Of a stretch of 64,000 bases of DNA, positions 47,563 through 58,021 are shown one piece after another; the stretch's first letter is position 1, and the number at the start of each line of letters is the position of its first letter. The notes under the pieces were generated by a model that did not search any database, was not told the origin of the DNA, and worked only from the letters and a program-made list of their open reading frames with translations. A program made the position numbers and the translations under genes. Source of the stretch: Pomphorhynchus laevis (lineage: Eukaryota > Acanthocephala > Palaeacanthocephala > Echinorhynchida > Pomphorhynchidae); assembly GCA_012934845.2 (NCBI GenBank), contig WNNJ02001248.1, positions 310,001 to 374,000 on the forward strand, in the 5' to 3' direction.

Positions 47563-48245
47563 ATGAGCAGGATTGCATAACGCAGAGGTTGTGTTAATCC
47601 CCCGAACGTGTATTGTAATGTTTGTGGATAATATACATTACTTAAAAACAGATTGAAACTAACTGATTTTATTAAAAGAGCATATTTGGCATATTTTGGG
47701 GTCAAGCTGGGAGATCAGGATAAACATTAGGCGCAACATAGTGTATGCAAACAATGTACGGAACATTTGCGACAATAGATTCAAGGAACTAGAAAATTAT
47801 AAGGTTTGCTATATCGATGGTTTGGCGGGAACCCAACAATCATGGGGGCGCTGGTATTTTTGTTCTTAAAATTTAAAGGTATTAACCGAAACAACCGCTA
47901 AACGCTTATATATTCTAATCTTGCTTCAACAGTGAGACTGGTTCCACACAGCGAAGAGCTACATGTTCCTAACTTCAGTGTCTTGCCTCAACTAAGTTTA
48001 TCGTCAAGCGACGAAGATTTCTCACTTAAAAATGTTGACAAAGATGAAGAATTTTCAGTTGAAACCACATCTTAGTTGTTCTTCCATATATAGTTAAATG
48101 ATCTAGTACGTGACTTAAACTTCCCCAGGAATTCTGCAGAGCTGCTGACTTCTCGACTGAAAAAAAAGAATATTTTAGAGAACGGTGTTCGTGTAATCTT
48201 TTTTTTCGAAGTCGTCATTGAATATTCTTACAATAATTTACGACT
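47563..48245 (+). pseudogene. Decayed member of a high-copy animal gene family of unknown function
   Basis: Opening at an ATG (47563), one frame reads GCVNPPNVYCNVCG, LTDFIKRAYLAYFGVKLGDQ, HSVCKQCTEHLRQ, then RLVPHSEELHVPNFSVLPQL and SSDEDFSLKN, and further on LNDLVRDLNFPRNSAELL and KNILENGVRVIFF. These blocks match a multi-copy invertebrate protein family that I know only as uncharacterised, with paired Cys residues that may bind zinc. Several stops and shifts make it a pseudogene. The C-terminal half of the family protein is absent. Confidence 0.65.
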
Positions 48246-48439
48246 ACTTGTATATCCGTTGTTTACTCTTTTCTATTTTTGATATGATTATTTGCTTGTT
48301 TAGTCCACTTTGATGTTTCACAGTTTTATTTTCCCTTTGAATTAATTAAATATAATCTTACAAAAAGGATCTTCATTTGATTCCAATAAAAGCACTAATA
48401 CCAACACATTGAAAATATTTTATTGAGCAAAGCTCAATA

Positions 48440-48556
48440 AATACCGTACCCACCTACTCGACACATGATTTAGATTTTTGTTTTTTGCTATTGTTGTAGT
48501 CATGTAAGCGTGAGCCGGCACGAATTTGCCACATAAAAATAAATCTTTTTGTATAG
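48440..48556 (+). mobile_element. LINE-C 3' tail fragment
   Basis: TACCTACTCGACACATGAT-type end of the LINE-C ORF, then GTAAGCGTGAGCCGGCACG with the family hairpin at 48509-48522 (4-bp stem) and TTTGCCACATAAAAATAAAT. Only the last 110 bp remain. Confidence 0.75.
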
Positions 48557-48770
48557 TTATTACAGAAACAAAGAAGCAGAAATTATCCTTTATTTGATAA
48601 AAAGAAATCTATATTTCGATAGCTCCTGCTATCATCATCAGGATTTCAATAAAATGTTTCACAATTGTTGTAATCCTGATGATGATGATAGCAGGAGCTA
48701 TTGAAATATAGATTTCTTTTTATCAAATAAAGGATAATTTCTGCTTCTTTGCTCCTGTAATAACTATATA
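48557..48770. repeat. Palindromic repeat carrying the best hammerhead-like module
   Basis: Arms of about 95 bp run inward from TATAGTTATTACAG and back out to CTGTAATAACTATA, with a spacer of about 27 bp. The left arm, on the minus strand, has at 48604-48647: helix I 48642-48647 with 48604-48609, CTGATGA 48635-48641, one base, helix II 48628-48633 with 48618-48623 around an AGGA loop, GAAA 48614-48617, and TATA 48610-48613. The right arm has the same module with a 3-base insertion. It is inserted just after a LINE-C tail. Confidence 0.75.
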
Positions 48771-49263
48771 TTTGAGATGGAAGAAGATTATGGGCTTAGT
48801 ATTTATTATCAAATCATTTTTAAAGCATCTAATACAGTAATAATTTGAGATGAGGATAGTAAGAAAACTAATCGTGATTGAGATAAACCAAAGTGATTTT
48901 CGAATATAACTGGAAAAATTACATGAGAATTCTTAAAATATCAATACATAACACAAGTATGTTTATATGTTTAATTTGAATCAACTTAAATGTGTAATTA
49001 TACACGAGTCTAATTGATATACCTAAAAGTCACCAATATGAGTGTGGCAACTAACTCATTCAATTTATCCATCACGAGTACATAAAAAACAAAATGATTA
49101 ATTAATACTTATTAAGTAAAACCTATGTATGTACTATTTGCATAATGATTCGGTTCTCAAAAAGTTCACATAAATTGTAATCATTTTAAATCCGAATATA
49201 ATTTTACACGTTTCTATCCTCATTCCCATTAAGTTAATATTTTATGAACAAATTGCATATTTT
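48771..49263. other. AT-rich spacer with repeat flank
   Basis: 48777-48811 repeats the flank of the 18.3-19.0 kb palindrome (GGAAGAAGATTATGGGCTTA). Nothing else is recognised. Confidence 0.4.
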
Positions 49264-49500
49264 CTGTTTATGGCGCTAGCTAGCAGCAGCCAGCGAAATA
49301 TAAAAATAAGTTTGTGTTGTTGATCCTGCTCCAAAATTCCAAATTAAAAAATAGATTAGGACAAGTTATTTTTTTATTTCCAGAAAAACTATCAAGTATA
49401 GTTAAACGACAAACATTTTTTAATATTTCGCTAGTAACTACCGAAATACTAAAATAATTTTTGTCGTTTAACTATACCTGATAGTTCCTGAAAATTACAA
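49264..49500. repeat. Degraded palindromic repeat
   Basis: Starts with GCTAGC ... GCCAGC-GAAATATA (a degraded module), includes GTTGATCCTGCTCC, and contains an inverted repeat: AACTATCAAGTATAGTTAAACG mirrored by CGTTTAACTATACCTGATAGTT, outside a TTTCGCTAGTAACTACCGAAA centre. Confidence 0.5.
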
Positions 49501-50255
49501 AAATTTATACAGATCAGGATGGATATATTTCTAAAAGGTTATTTTATTACTTTAAATATTTATTTGAAATCATACCCTTTTAATGTTCGAAAAATAAATT
49601 TAAAAATAGCGAATTTGTGTCAATGACTGTATGTGATGGAAACAACTACAATTATGAGATAGGATCTGCAAGACAACCGATCTTTTATTTCAATAATTAC
49701 TAAAATGACTATGAATGACATCTAAAATATTGGGAATTAGGACCAACTTGTCAGTTATATAACATGTGTAAAAGTTAGTACTAAAGAAGAAATCTTCGAA
49801 TGATAACCGTCTCAAAGTCATTACGACCCACAAGAAGTATATCTGAATCCCCTTATATTCCCTTTTTGATAATATGAAGAGTGATCTGCACACTTGGTTT
49901 TATAAAAGATAAATACTTAAAAAATTAATTTTGATTTAAATATTTAAAAATTAATTTTGATTTCTATACTATGTAGGTTTACCAAATATTAGGAATAAAA
50001 AATATTCAACGTCTATACTATGTAGGAATATAAAATATTCCTACAACGTTTTCTACAATTTCGCGGGAAATTAATATTATTGCTGTTGGGGATAAATATT
50101 CATAAATAAAACAATATGTGAAAAATTCGTACATTGCGAGTGAGTGAAAAATATCAATTAATATAATGGCATGAATATTTTTTATTGTTAATAAAAACAA
50201 AAATTAATTACAAACATTTTACTTTACATTAATTTACAGAAACTAAATAGTGATT
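49501..50255. other. AT-rich spacer
   Basis: No gene or repeat recognised apart from a local duplication of ATTAATTTTGATTT near 49920-49960. Confidence 0.3.
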
Positions 50256-50969
50256 TTATCAACACAATAATATTAAAAATAAATTTAAAATAATTAGCGG
50301 AAAATTTTTATGGATGGATAATAAAGAATATAGAAAATTCGTTTCCAATCCGAATTATTACAAGAAGGCGAGGAAACAGGAATATTTATTTGATTAGAAA
50401 AATCCAATATTTCGACGGCACTACGGCACGTCATCTTCAGGGTTGTAATTAGCTAGAACACTTATAAAAAAGAAAAAGAAAATTTATAAGTGTTCTAGCT
50501 AATTACAACCCTGAAGATGACGTGCCGTAGTGCCGTCGAAATATTGGATTTTTCTAATCAAATAAATATTCCTGTTTCCTCGCCTTCTTGTAATAATAAA
50601 GAATATGCTTTGTATAGAATAAGATATTAGATAATCGAATTTTATCAGAAGAAATACGTCCTTATCATGTATTTGGCCCTGCCGCTATGTTGGGTAGAGG
50701 AGTTAAAGGCCGAAACCTGATAGCATAGCAGTTCCTCCTGATGACCTCTAATTCTTATTCTGATACAACGTCTGTTATTTATTAGTCAATTCATAAAAAT
50801 GACGTTTATTTTAAATTTCATTTTTTTAACTTGATTTAAATTATAAAAAATCTAAAAACAATTATTAATTTTATTATTTAATCATTAAATTTTGATTTAG
50901 CATTATTATGTTTTGTTTATTTTATAATTATATAACAATACGTAGACTCAGTTAGCTGATTTAATTTCT
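50256..50969 (+). mobile_element. Penelope 3' fragment containing a palindromic insert
   Basis: Starts in the last coding part of the PLE (ATCAACACAATAATATTAAA), is interrupted at 50332-50592 by a palindromic repeat, then continues with the complete tail (stem CTGCTATG / CATAGCAG, GGCCGAAACC, CCTGATGACCTC) to CAGTTAGCTGATTTAAT. The tail is nearly identical to 39320-39682. Confidence 0.85.
50332..50592. mobile_element. Palindromic non-autonomous element with 14-bp target duplication
   Basis: The 14-bp sequence ATAATAAAGAATAT stands at 50318-50331 and 50593-50606, so the insert is exactly delimited. About 24 bp of left lead is followed by two near-perfect arms of about 110 bp around an A-rich centre (50466-50483). 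Each arm holds the module: CTGAAGA (50434-50440 minus; 50511-50517 plus), stem GACG/CGTC and GAAA (50410-50413 minus; 50538-50541 plus). The long duplication fits target-primed retrotransposition rather than a cut-and-paste transposon. Confidence 0.8.
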
Positions 50970-50970
50970 T

Positions 50971-51102
50971 ATGTGATTTTAATGCCAATTTAAAAAATGC
51001 TACAAAAGAATCAAGTGATATAAAATTCCAAATTTTAGATAATAGTGATGGTGTAGCTTCCAATTATATGTTGTATTGTAAGAGAGACTGGATAATAACT
51101 TA
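50971..51102 (+). pseudogene. Short coding-like remnant abutting the PLE end
   Basis: One frame reads FLCDFNANLKNATKESSD, then IKFQILDNSDGVASNYM, then LYCKRDWIIT and a stop. Amino-acid composition is gene-like rather than AT noise. I do not recognise it. The PLE tail ends exactly where it becomes readable, so the PLE may have landed in an exon or in another element. Confidence 0.25.
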
Positions 51103-52520
51103 ATTTCATATAAACTGATATTTAGTTTATATTTTGACAACTTATACTCTATAGAAGTGTGTCACATTGCTCTTGCAATTTTTAACATTTTAATAAAATT
51201 GTTGAGAATTACATGTTGTGTATTTTTAGAAAAAATAGTGGATTTAAAGCATCGAAAGAAAAATGTATATGAAAAAGTCCAAGTTTTCTTACAAATTATC
51301 ATTCTTCGCATATCGCATCGTTATCATTAATTAACAATACTAAAAATATGGAAATTAAATAATAAATTTAGTGAACATTTGAAATTTTTATAACTCTTAT
51401 CTTTCCGATGATAATTGCTTTCGACAATTTTGTACGTCCACAAGTATCTCGATATTCAGTGATATTCTTTATTAATTTCTTGATATAAAATGCTTTAACT
51501 ACTAAAAATATTATTATCACAGACAATCATATGGTGATCTTTACTTCTAACATTTCCAAAACACAGGTTTCATCTACAAATTCATCGACATCGATGATTA
51601 ATTCAATAAATTAAGTAATGCAGCAAGTGAAACCTTCCAATCCATTAACCCTCATCAGGAAATTAATTGATTTCAAGTGACTATTCGGCAAAACGGCCTT
51701 ATTGCAATGCAATAAAGACAGTTGGACATTGATACTACCTAATGTTCTATAAAGAAACACTGACACTATTATTGCATATCAGAATAAATAGCAAAAATTT
51801 CAGAGGAGATACCTCTATTACACTGGTGAAGAAACTCGCTTGGTGTATTTAATGATAATTTAATCGATGTAAATTAATAAAAACTTATATATTCCAGATC
51901 AAAAGTAATTCTCAATGACATAAAATAATGACTTTCATGTGCAAAAATTAGGCAATGAGTTCTAAAATGAGTCTTGTTGTAAAACATTCTGACTTTTCCG
52001 GGCACACTAACAACCGATTTTCGAGTGATTCCAAAATTCATAGCTAAAATACAAAATTAAATATTCTACATTTTTATTATTTGATAATAAATAAATGGTC
52101 TTGGCATATAGCAATCATATAAATCTGTTAAACTTTTAGTTTAAAAATAGTTAAAGTCATTGGTTAGTCAACAATACAACTATATGAAAATAGGTACGAT
52201 ATGATGGTACGATTGATGGTATGAATAGGTACGATTCTGTGTACGATATGATGACCTGAGTTTCTTACTTATGACAGGTTTTGATATATTACTCGGTAAA
52301 AATGATAATGTTTAATGATGCGAAATAGTTTACTAGTCATCTCTTTTATTACGAATTAGGAAAACCGACTTTTTAAAAATAGAAAATTGAAAAAATATCA
52401 AAATTAGATCGAATACATTCTAAGACTTATTAATTGAAGCAAAGTTCACTTATTATTCTGATGAAATAACAACAGGGTACACGATCGAAGTTACGACCAT
52501 AACTCAACAGAATTAATCTA
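51103..52520. other. AT-rich spacer
   Basis: About 1.4 kb without a credible gene or recognised repeat. Confidence 0.3.
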
Positions 52521-52524
52521 ACAA

Positions 52525-52728
52525 CTACAGTTTCCGATTTTCCTCGTCGCCGCCCCACTCGCCTGGAATCAGCTCCCACTCGACGTCCGCCACGCTCCAT
52601 CCTTTATTGCATTCAAATACCGCCTCCGTACTTACCTCCTCGACACATTATTTAGATTTTTGTTCTTTTTTTGGCGATGTAAGCGTGCGCAGGCACGCAT
52701 TTGCCACTTAAATATAAATCTTTTATGA
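52525..52728 (+). mobile_element. LINE-C 3' fragment
   Basis: Encodes AAPLAWNQLPLDVRHAPSFI and KYRLRTYLLDTL, then the family 3' end with a perfect 6-bp hairpin (52683-52688 with 52693-52698, GCAG loop) and CATTTGCCACTTAAATATAA. Confidence 0.8.
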
Positions 52729-52929
52729 CAACGATTAAAATATCTAATATTAAAATGGACCAGAAAGAACATGATTTGATGGAATTAAAAATAATATATG
52801 CCACTAAAGACGTCCGATTCATAAAGAGAAAAGTTGGGTATTTACTACTTGAAGTATTTGGTAAGACAACCATTAGCAACGCCTAGTGTCTAGCAATGAA
52901 CAATCATATTTATTTCATTGGGTACAATA

Positions 52930-53205
52930 CAGTCTTTCAACACATCTTCAAATGATAACACGTTCCCACAATGTCTAAAATATCGTAAGTAAAGACACTG
53001 GAGATCGGAATGACCTTACTTCTCTAGGAATTGGTACAACGTGCAATGACTGATAACACTGGGAAGAAATAAGTCTCGATGACATAAGTCCGTCTTGCTG
53101 TAACTGCGGACAGAAACACCCGGTATTCTCCAAGAAATGTCAGTTTTTCAAAGATTACATAAACTGGCACCAGAACGACAAAATCGTTTTAGGAGTCTTT
53201 TAAAA
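52930..53205 (+). mobile_element. LINE ORF1 (gag-like) fragment with zinc knuckles
   Basis: Broken frames give a degraded first knuckle (CLKYRK-HWRSE), a second (TTCNDC) and a clear third, CCNCGQKHPVFSKKC, followed by QFFKDYINWHQND. Consecutive CCHC knuckles of the form CNCG..HP.....C are typical of the ORF1 of Jockey/I-type LINEs. No RT from the same element is seen nearby. Confidence 0.5.
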
Positions 53206-54176
53206 TTGATCTAACCTCTTCACAATCGTCCTTCGATAAGTTCATCACATTATTGGAGGAAATACTAACCGATTTTACAAAAATTATCGTTGCCATGATA
53301 ATTTTTTAACCCGTTGACGTACCACAACAGCAACAACTATCAATAGGGTTGCGTCCAGTGACAACGTCAATCAGAAATATAAAGTTTAATTATCTAAAGA
53401 AGGATGCAAGTGACCTGCGGGAAATGGCGATATCTCCTGTAAGTCATACAACACAGTTGCAACGAGTTTAGATGGTAAATTAACAATGTCACATACGGCA
53501 TTGTACTCATAATTGATACGAGTAACACAAATACCAGAAACCATTGTATCGAGTACAACAGCGACATCCTTTATTCTATTTACTGTATAAACTTGCTTTC
53601 TGACATTATTAGTGTTGTTGTATTAAGTCAAATTAGCCCTTTAGGAGACGCGGTCTATTCGTTTTCCCCAGGACTAGCCCTTCAGGAGACGAGGTATATC
53701 CGTCTCAAAAAGACATTACTCGATTTATCACTAAGCACATATACACTCACGATACTCCGTACATTACTCCATCTTCACTCCTCTTCATCTCAAGGTCTTT
53801 TAACCATAGTTAATTGCTCCTTAAGATTTTTCCTCCTGTCAAACTACTCTTGTCCAGCCCTGTTTTGTATAGCTATATCACTCTGTAAAAATGGTAAACG
53901 CATCAGCATAGCAATGTTTATATACGGTAAGAGAAATTCACAATAACCATGGCATTCTCAATCGTATATTAGGCAGCGGTTATGACATGTTACTTAGTGC
54001 CTTCAACGACAGAACTAGTGGTTAGATTAATGCAGCACACCGCAGAGCCAGGAATGACTATTTTATTCACAAACGACCCTCCCCCACCTTTCATTGCTCA
54101 ACAACTAATTCTCTCCTCAACATTTTATTGCTACATAAGATGTGGTTTTTGAAACCAATCTGTACTGAGCAGTCTT
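53206..54176. other. Unassigned region before the Ty3 element
   Basis: Composition is less AT-rich than the intergenic spacers, so it is probably element-derived. A 117-codon frame at 53593-53946 has no recognisable motif. No LTR could be identified. Confidence 0.3.
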
Positions 54177-54260
54177 GACAACAACAGACCACTTCTCATG
54201 ACCTAATTCGCTGGGGAATAGAGAAGGATACGTTGCTTAGAAGGAAGTTTTACTTTGATC
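54177..54260 (+). repeat. Coding-like fragment shared with 60440-60520 (minus)
   Basis: The plus strand encodes SHDLIRWGIEKDTLLRRK. The minus strand at 60.44-60.52 kb encodes SHDLIRWRIEEDMLLRRS. About 53 nt are conserved with few changes. The parent family is not recognised. Confidence 0.45.
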
Positions 54261-54396
54261 CTATCAGAGTGGCCTTCTTTCAGGTAGCTATCTGATATAT
54301 GATTTTCTATTAACTAATCTGTATTGTGTTGTTTTAGATTGATTTTGATAAAGCTTATCTTGGAAAGCTCTCTTTTATAACAATTTATCAAAATCA

Positions 54397-55230
54397 ATGG
54401 AGAAGTTCTTGAAGCCTCAAATATTTGCAAGCGATCCTGATAGCAGTTCTTCCTCTCAAGAATGGTCTCATTGGAAGTCAAAATTTCAATCGTTTATTTC
54501 TTGTTTGGATAGCCCATCTGATGCGCAACAACTTTCCTTGTTGGTAAATCTGTTATCGACGCGATTATACTTGCCGATTTCAAAATGTACAACTTTTGTG
54601 GAGGCTGTCTTTATACTCGATGGTATACTGCTCCATCCAATCAACTCAGTTTTTGCTCGGTATAAACTTCACAGTTCAACACAAACCGACAATCAGACGT
54701 TGTCGCAGTATGTTCGTCAATTGGAGGCGCTTGCGGATGAATGCGATTTCAAAGATGTGGTTGCATTAGATAATAGAAAACAGCATATTCTTGATTCTTT
54801 CGTACAGGGCATCCGATCGTCGTACATTCGCCAGCGACTGTTAGAAAATAAAGCCAACTCGCTCGAAGAAATGTTGACACTTGCATACGCGTTAGAATCC
54901 GCACAAGTTCAATCCGATCAATTTCACACAACTGAAAATCAAAGCGACATATCGCTAAATCATTCATCGTCGGCATCGATTAACAAAATCGAAATTCGTC
55001 CTTCAAACACTAAAGAATCGGTATTACACACGAATCAACTTAATTGTTACTTTTGTGGTCGAGCTCGTCATTATCGCACTGCTTGTCCTGCTAAAAATGC
55101 TACTTGCTATCAATGTGGAAAAAAAGGACATTTTGCATCAAAAAAGACATTTTGTCATCAAAAACTTCGCATATCACTGCGACCCTGGAATGCCTTTCGT
55201 CTCGCATCTCTCCACGTTTGTCAAATCAAC
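54397..55230 (+). CDS. gag: Ty3 element, Gag region
   Basis: About 275 codons. The N-terminal part resembles Ty3 Gag capsid proteins (SQEWSHWKSKFQSFISCL, then ALADECDF and ILDSFVQGIRSSYIRQRLL). The C-terminal part has two nucleocapsid zinc knuckles, CYFCGRARHYRTAC and CYQCGKKGHF. Two knuckles are usual for the Mag lineage. It forms the particle shell in intact relatives. The start is the ATG at 54397. Confidence 0.85.
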
Positions 55231-56270
55231 TGATGAAATGCACTGAGACAGTAGAAATTCAATCTCAACAAATTGTGGCACTTATTGATACTGGTAGCAC
55301 GCACAATTTTATCGATTCTTCGACTGTACACTTATTAAATCTTTCAAAATTGAAGTGCAATGAACACGTAGTAATGGCTACGAAATCAACAACTAAGCAA
55401 ATCACCGAATATTGTATCGTAGATATGGTTTTTAATGGAATCTCATATAAAACTGTAAAGTTTTTCGCGATGGATAGATTATGTTTTCCGGTAATTATTG
55501 GTCTCGATTTTTTGTCAAAATTGAAATCTCTTACTTTAAATTTTAATGGACAGTCATCATCGGTGCAAATCAATCACATTCAGTCTGCCAAACTAGAAGC
55601 TCCTGACCTATTTCCTAATCTGCCTTCAAATGTAAAACCCATTGCATCAAAATCTAGACGTTATAATTATGATGATCTCGGTTTTATACGAAAGGAGATT
55701 CAAAATTTGCAAAACGATGGAATAATTGAGCAAAGCAGATCACCGTGGAGATCTCAAGTACTTGTCGTTCGTTCTCAGCTTCACAAGCCACGAATGGTTA
55801 TAGATTATTCCCGTACAATCAATTACTATACTCAATTAGACGCATACCCCTTACCGAATATTCAAGCGATTATAGACAGGGTATCGACTTTTAAAGTTTT
55901 TTCAAGACTTGATTTATCGTCTGCCTATCATCAAGTATCTATTCGAAAGCAAGATAGACCGTACACAGCCTTTGAAGCCAATGAACGTCTGTGGCAATTT
56001 TGTCGATTGCCCTTCGGTATTACTAATGCTGTTCCCTGTTTTCAACGACTGATGGATTCAGTTATCGAAGAAAAGAATTTGACGGGAACATATGCTTATC
56101 TAGATGACATTATAATTTGCGGTAATACTGTCGAAGAACATAACGAACGTCTAAATTGTTTCATGAAAATTGCCAATTCGCTAAATCTGACAATTTCAAA
56201 GCAAAAGTCTGAATACCAATTAGAAACGATTTGTTTTTTTGGGCTACTTAATTTCGCAAGGCACTATCCG
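55230..56270 (+). CDS. pol: Ty3 element, protease and reverse transcriptase region
   Basis: The protease has the active-site motif LIDTGSTHNFID and the later VIIGLDFL. The RT has MVIDYSRTINYYTQLDAYPL, FSRLDLSSAYHQV, LPFGITNAVPCFQRLMD and the catalytic YAYLDDIIICG. Order and spacing are those of Ty3/Gypsy pol. Confidence 0.88.
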
Positions 56271-58020
56271 TCCTGACCCGAGCAGAGTTAAACCACTAAT
56301 GGAGATGCAAAATCCACACGATCAGAAGTCGTTAAAAAGGATGTGTGGAATGTTCGCTCATTATGCAAAGTGGATCGAGAACTTTTCACTCAAAATTAAG
56401 CCTCTATTAAATGTTATTTTGTTTCCACTCAATGATGAAGTGACATGTGCGATAAAAAATCTTAAAAACGATATTGCATCTGCATCACTTGCAGCTATTG
56501 ACCCTTATAAAGAATTTGTCGTTGAGACCGATGCATCGAATTGTGCTATTGGTGCTATACTAAGTCAAGATTCTCGACCTGTTGCGTTTTTCTCCCGATC
56601 GCTTTCAAACTCACAACGAAAACAATCAGCTATAGAACTAGAGGCAATGGCAGTTGTCGAAAGCGTTCGATATTGGAGACACCATCTCACAAATCGTCCT
56701 TTTAAGTTAATAACAGATCAAAGATCTGTTAGCATGATGTTTGGAAATCATAAATGCAGCAAAATCAAAGCTGATAAATTTGCACGTTGGAAGATTGAAT
56801 TGTCACCTTATCGCTTCGACATTATTTACAGACCCGGATCGCAGAATGAATGTGCGGACGCCCTGTCACGAGATAATGCAATTTTGTGCAATGCTAATGT
56901 CTCCCATTTGTATCAATTACATGATAAACTCTGCCATGCCGGTATAATCCGTTTGCACCATTACGTTAAAACGATGAATTTACCATATGGAATAGACGAT
57001 ATTCGCGAGATGGTTGGAAAATGTAAAATATGCCGTCGTCTTAAACCTCGCTTTTATCAACCAGCAGCAATGGGACAGCTAGTCAAGGCCACTAGACCAT
57101 TTGAAAGGCTGAATATCGATTTCAAAGGTCCTATGCCTTCAAACAATGAAAACATTTATGCCTTGTGTATCATCGATGAATATTCAAGGTTCCCATTCGT
57201 ATTTCCCTGCAGAGATATGTCGTCTACCACTGTAATCAAGTGTCTGAAGTCGCTATTTTGCATGTTCGGTCCACCAGCTTACATACACAGCGATCGTGGA
57301 AAATCCTTTATGTCAAACGAACTACGAGAATTTTTGTTTTCACATGGTACTGCACAGAGTCATTCGAGTGCTTATCATCCACAGGGAAACGGACTTGTCG
57401 AACGATACAATGGGATCATTTGGTCGTCTATAACAGCTTCGTTGGAATCGTGCAATTTGCCTATAGAAAATTGGCAGGATATGTTACCTCAAGCGCTCAA
57501 TGCAGTTCGTAGTTTACTCTCGACCAGTACCAATTTTACACCACATGAACGAATGTTTGGTTTTCAGCGTCGAATGATAAATATCAATGATTTGCCACAT
57601 TGGCTTATTCCAAATTCATCTGTTTGGATGAAGAATGATAGAGCTGGCAAATATGACAATAAAGTTGATGAAGCTATTGTGATAGCATCCAATCCTTATT
57701 ATAGTCGTGTCTCTAGAGATGATGGAAAGATCGTGACTGTTTCAAATAGTAAATTAGCACAAGGAGAAGGATCCATCGAAACAAACGAAAATAACCCTGA
57801 AGCGTCTATCAACGATTTTTATCGGGATACCAGCAATGTACATTCGCAAAATTCGATCGACACATGTTCTCAAAATGACGAGTGTACCGAGAATATAAAT
57901 CGCTTAGACGACAATCATACAACTTGCAAACCGACGCGACAGAGACGACTACCTTCGTATTTACGCGACTACGAAGTTGAGCTACATTCAATAGAAAAAG
58001 GCGAGAAGAATGATATATGA
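56270..58020 (+). CDS. pol: Ty3 element, RNase H and integrase region
   Basis: RNase H: VETDASNCAIGAILSQ, AIELEAMAVVESVRYWRHH and ITDQRSVSMM. Integrase: zinc-binding H-H-C-C module (LHDKLCHAGIIRLHHY ... CKICRRL), then the catalytic core with NIDFKGPMPS, IHSDRGKSFMS and YHPQGNGLVERYNGI, giving the D-D-E triad. The C-terminus is short and acidic, with no chromodomain, as in Mag-like elements. Confidence 0.88.
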
Positions 58021-58021
58021 T

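Larger units (their letters stand above)
54397..58020 (+). mobile_element. Ty3-type LTR retrotransposon of Mag-like structure, coding region without recognised LTRs
   Basis: A fossil of a Ty3/Gypsy element. Parts in order are Gag with two zinc knuckles, aspartic protease, reverse transcriptase, RNase H and integrase, all on the plus strand. The coding region is broken about once or twice but the domains are well kept, suggesting a moderately recent insertion. Neither LTR is recognised: upstream lies unassigned sequence, and downstream a LINE-C fragment begins within a few bases of the end, so the 3' part is missing. A 14-bp inverted repeat (54339-54352 and 54384-54397) ends at the Gag start. 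Confidence 0.9.

Noticed and set aside
53593-53946. A 117-codon frame before the Ty3 element as a real gene
   Set aside because: No family motif, no splice context, composition like frame noise in element-derived DNA.
57240-57512. A second frame inside the integrase region as a gene
   Set aside because: Shadow of the pol frame.
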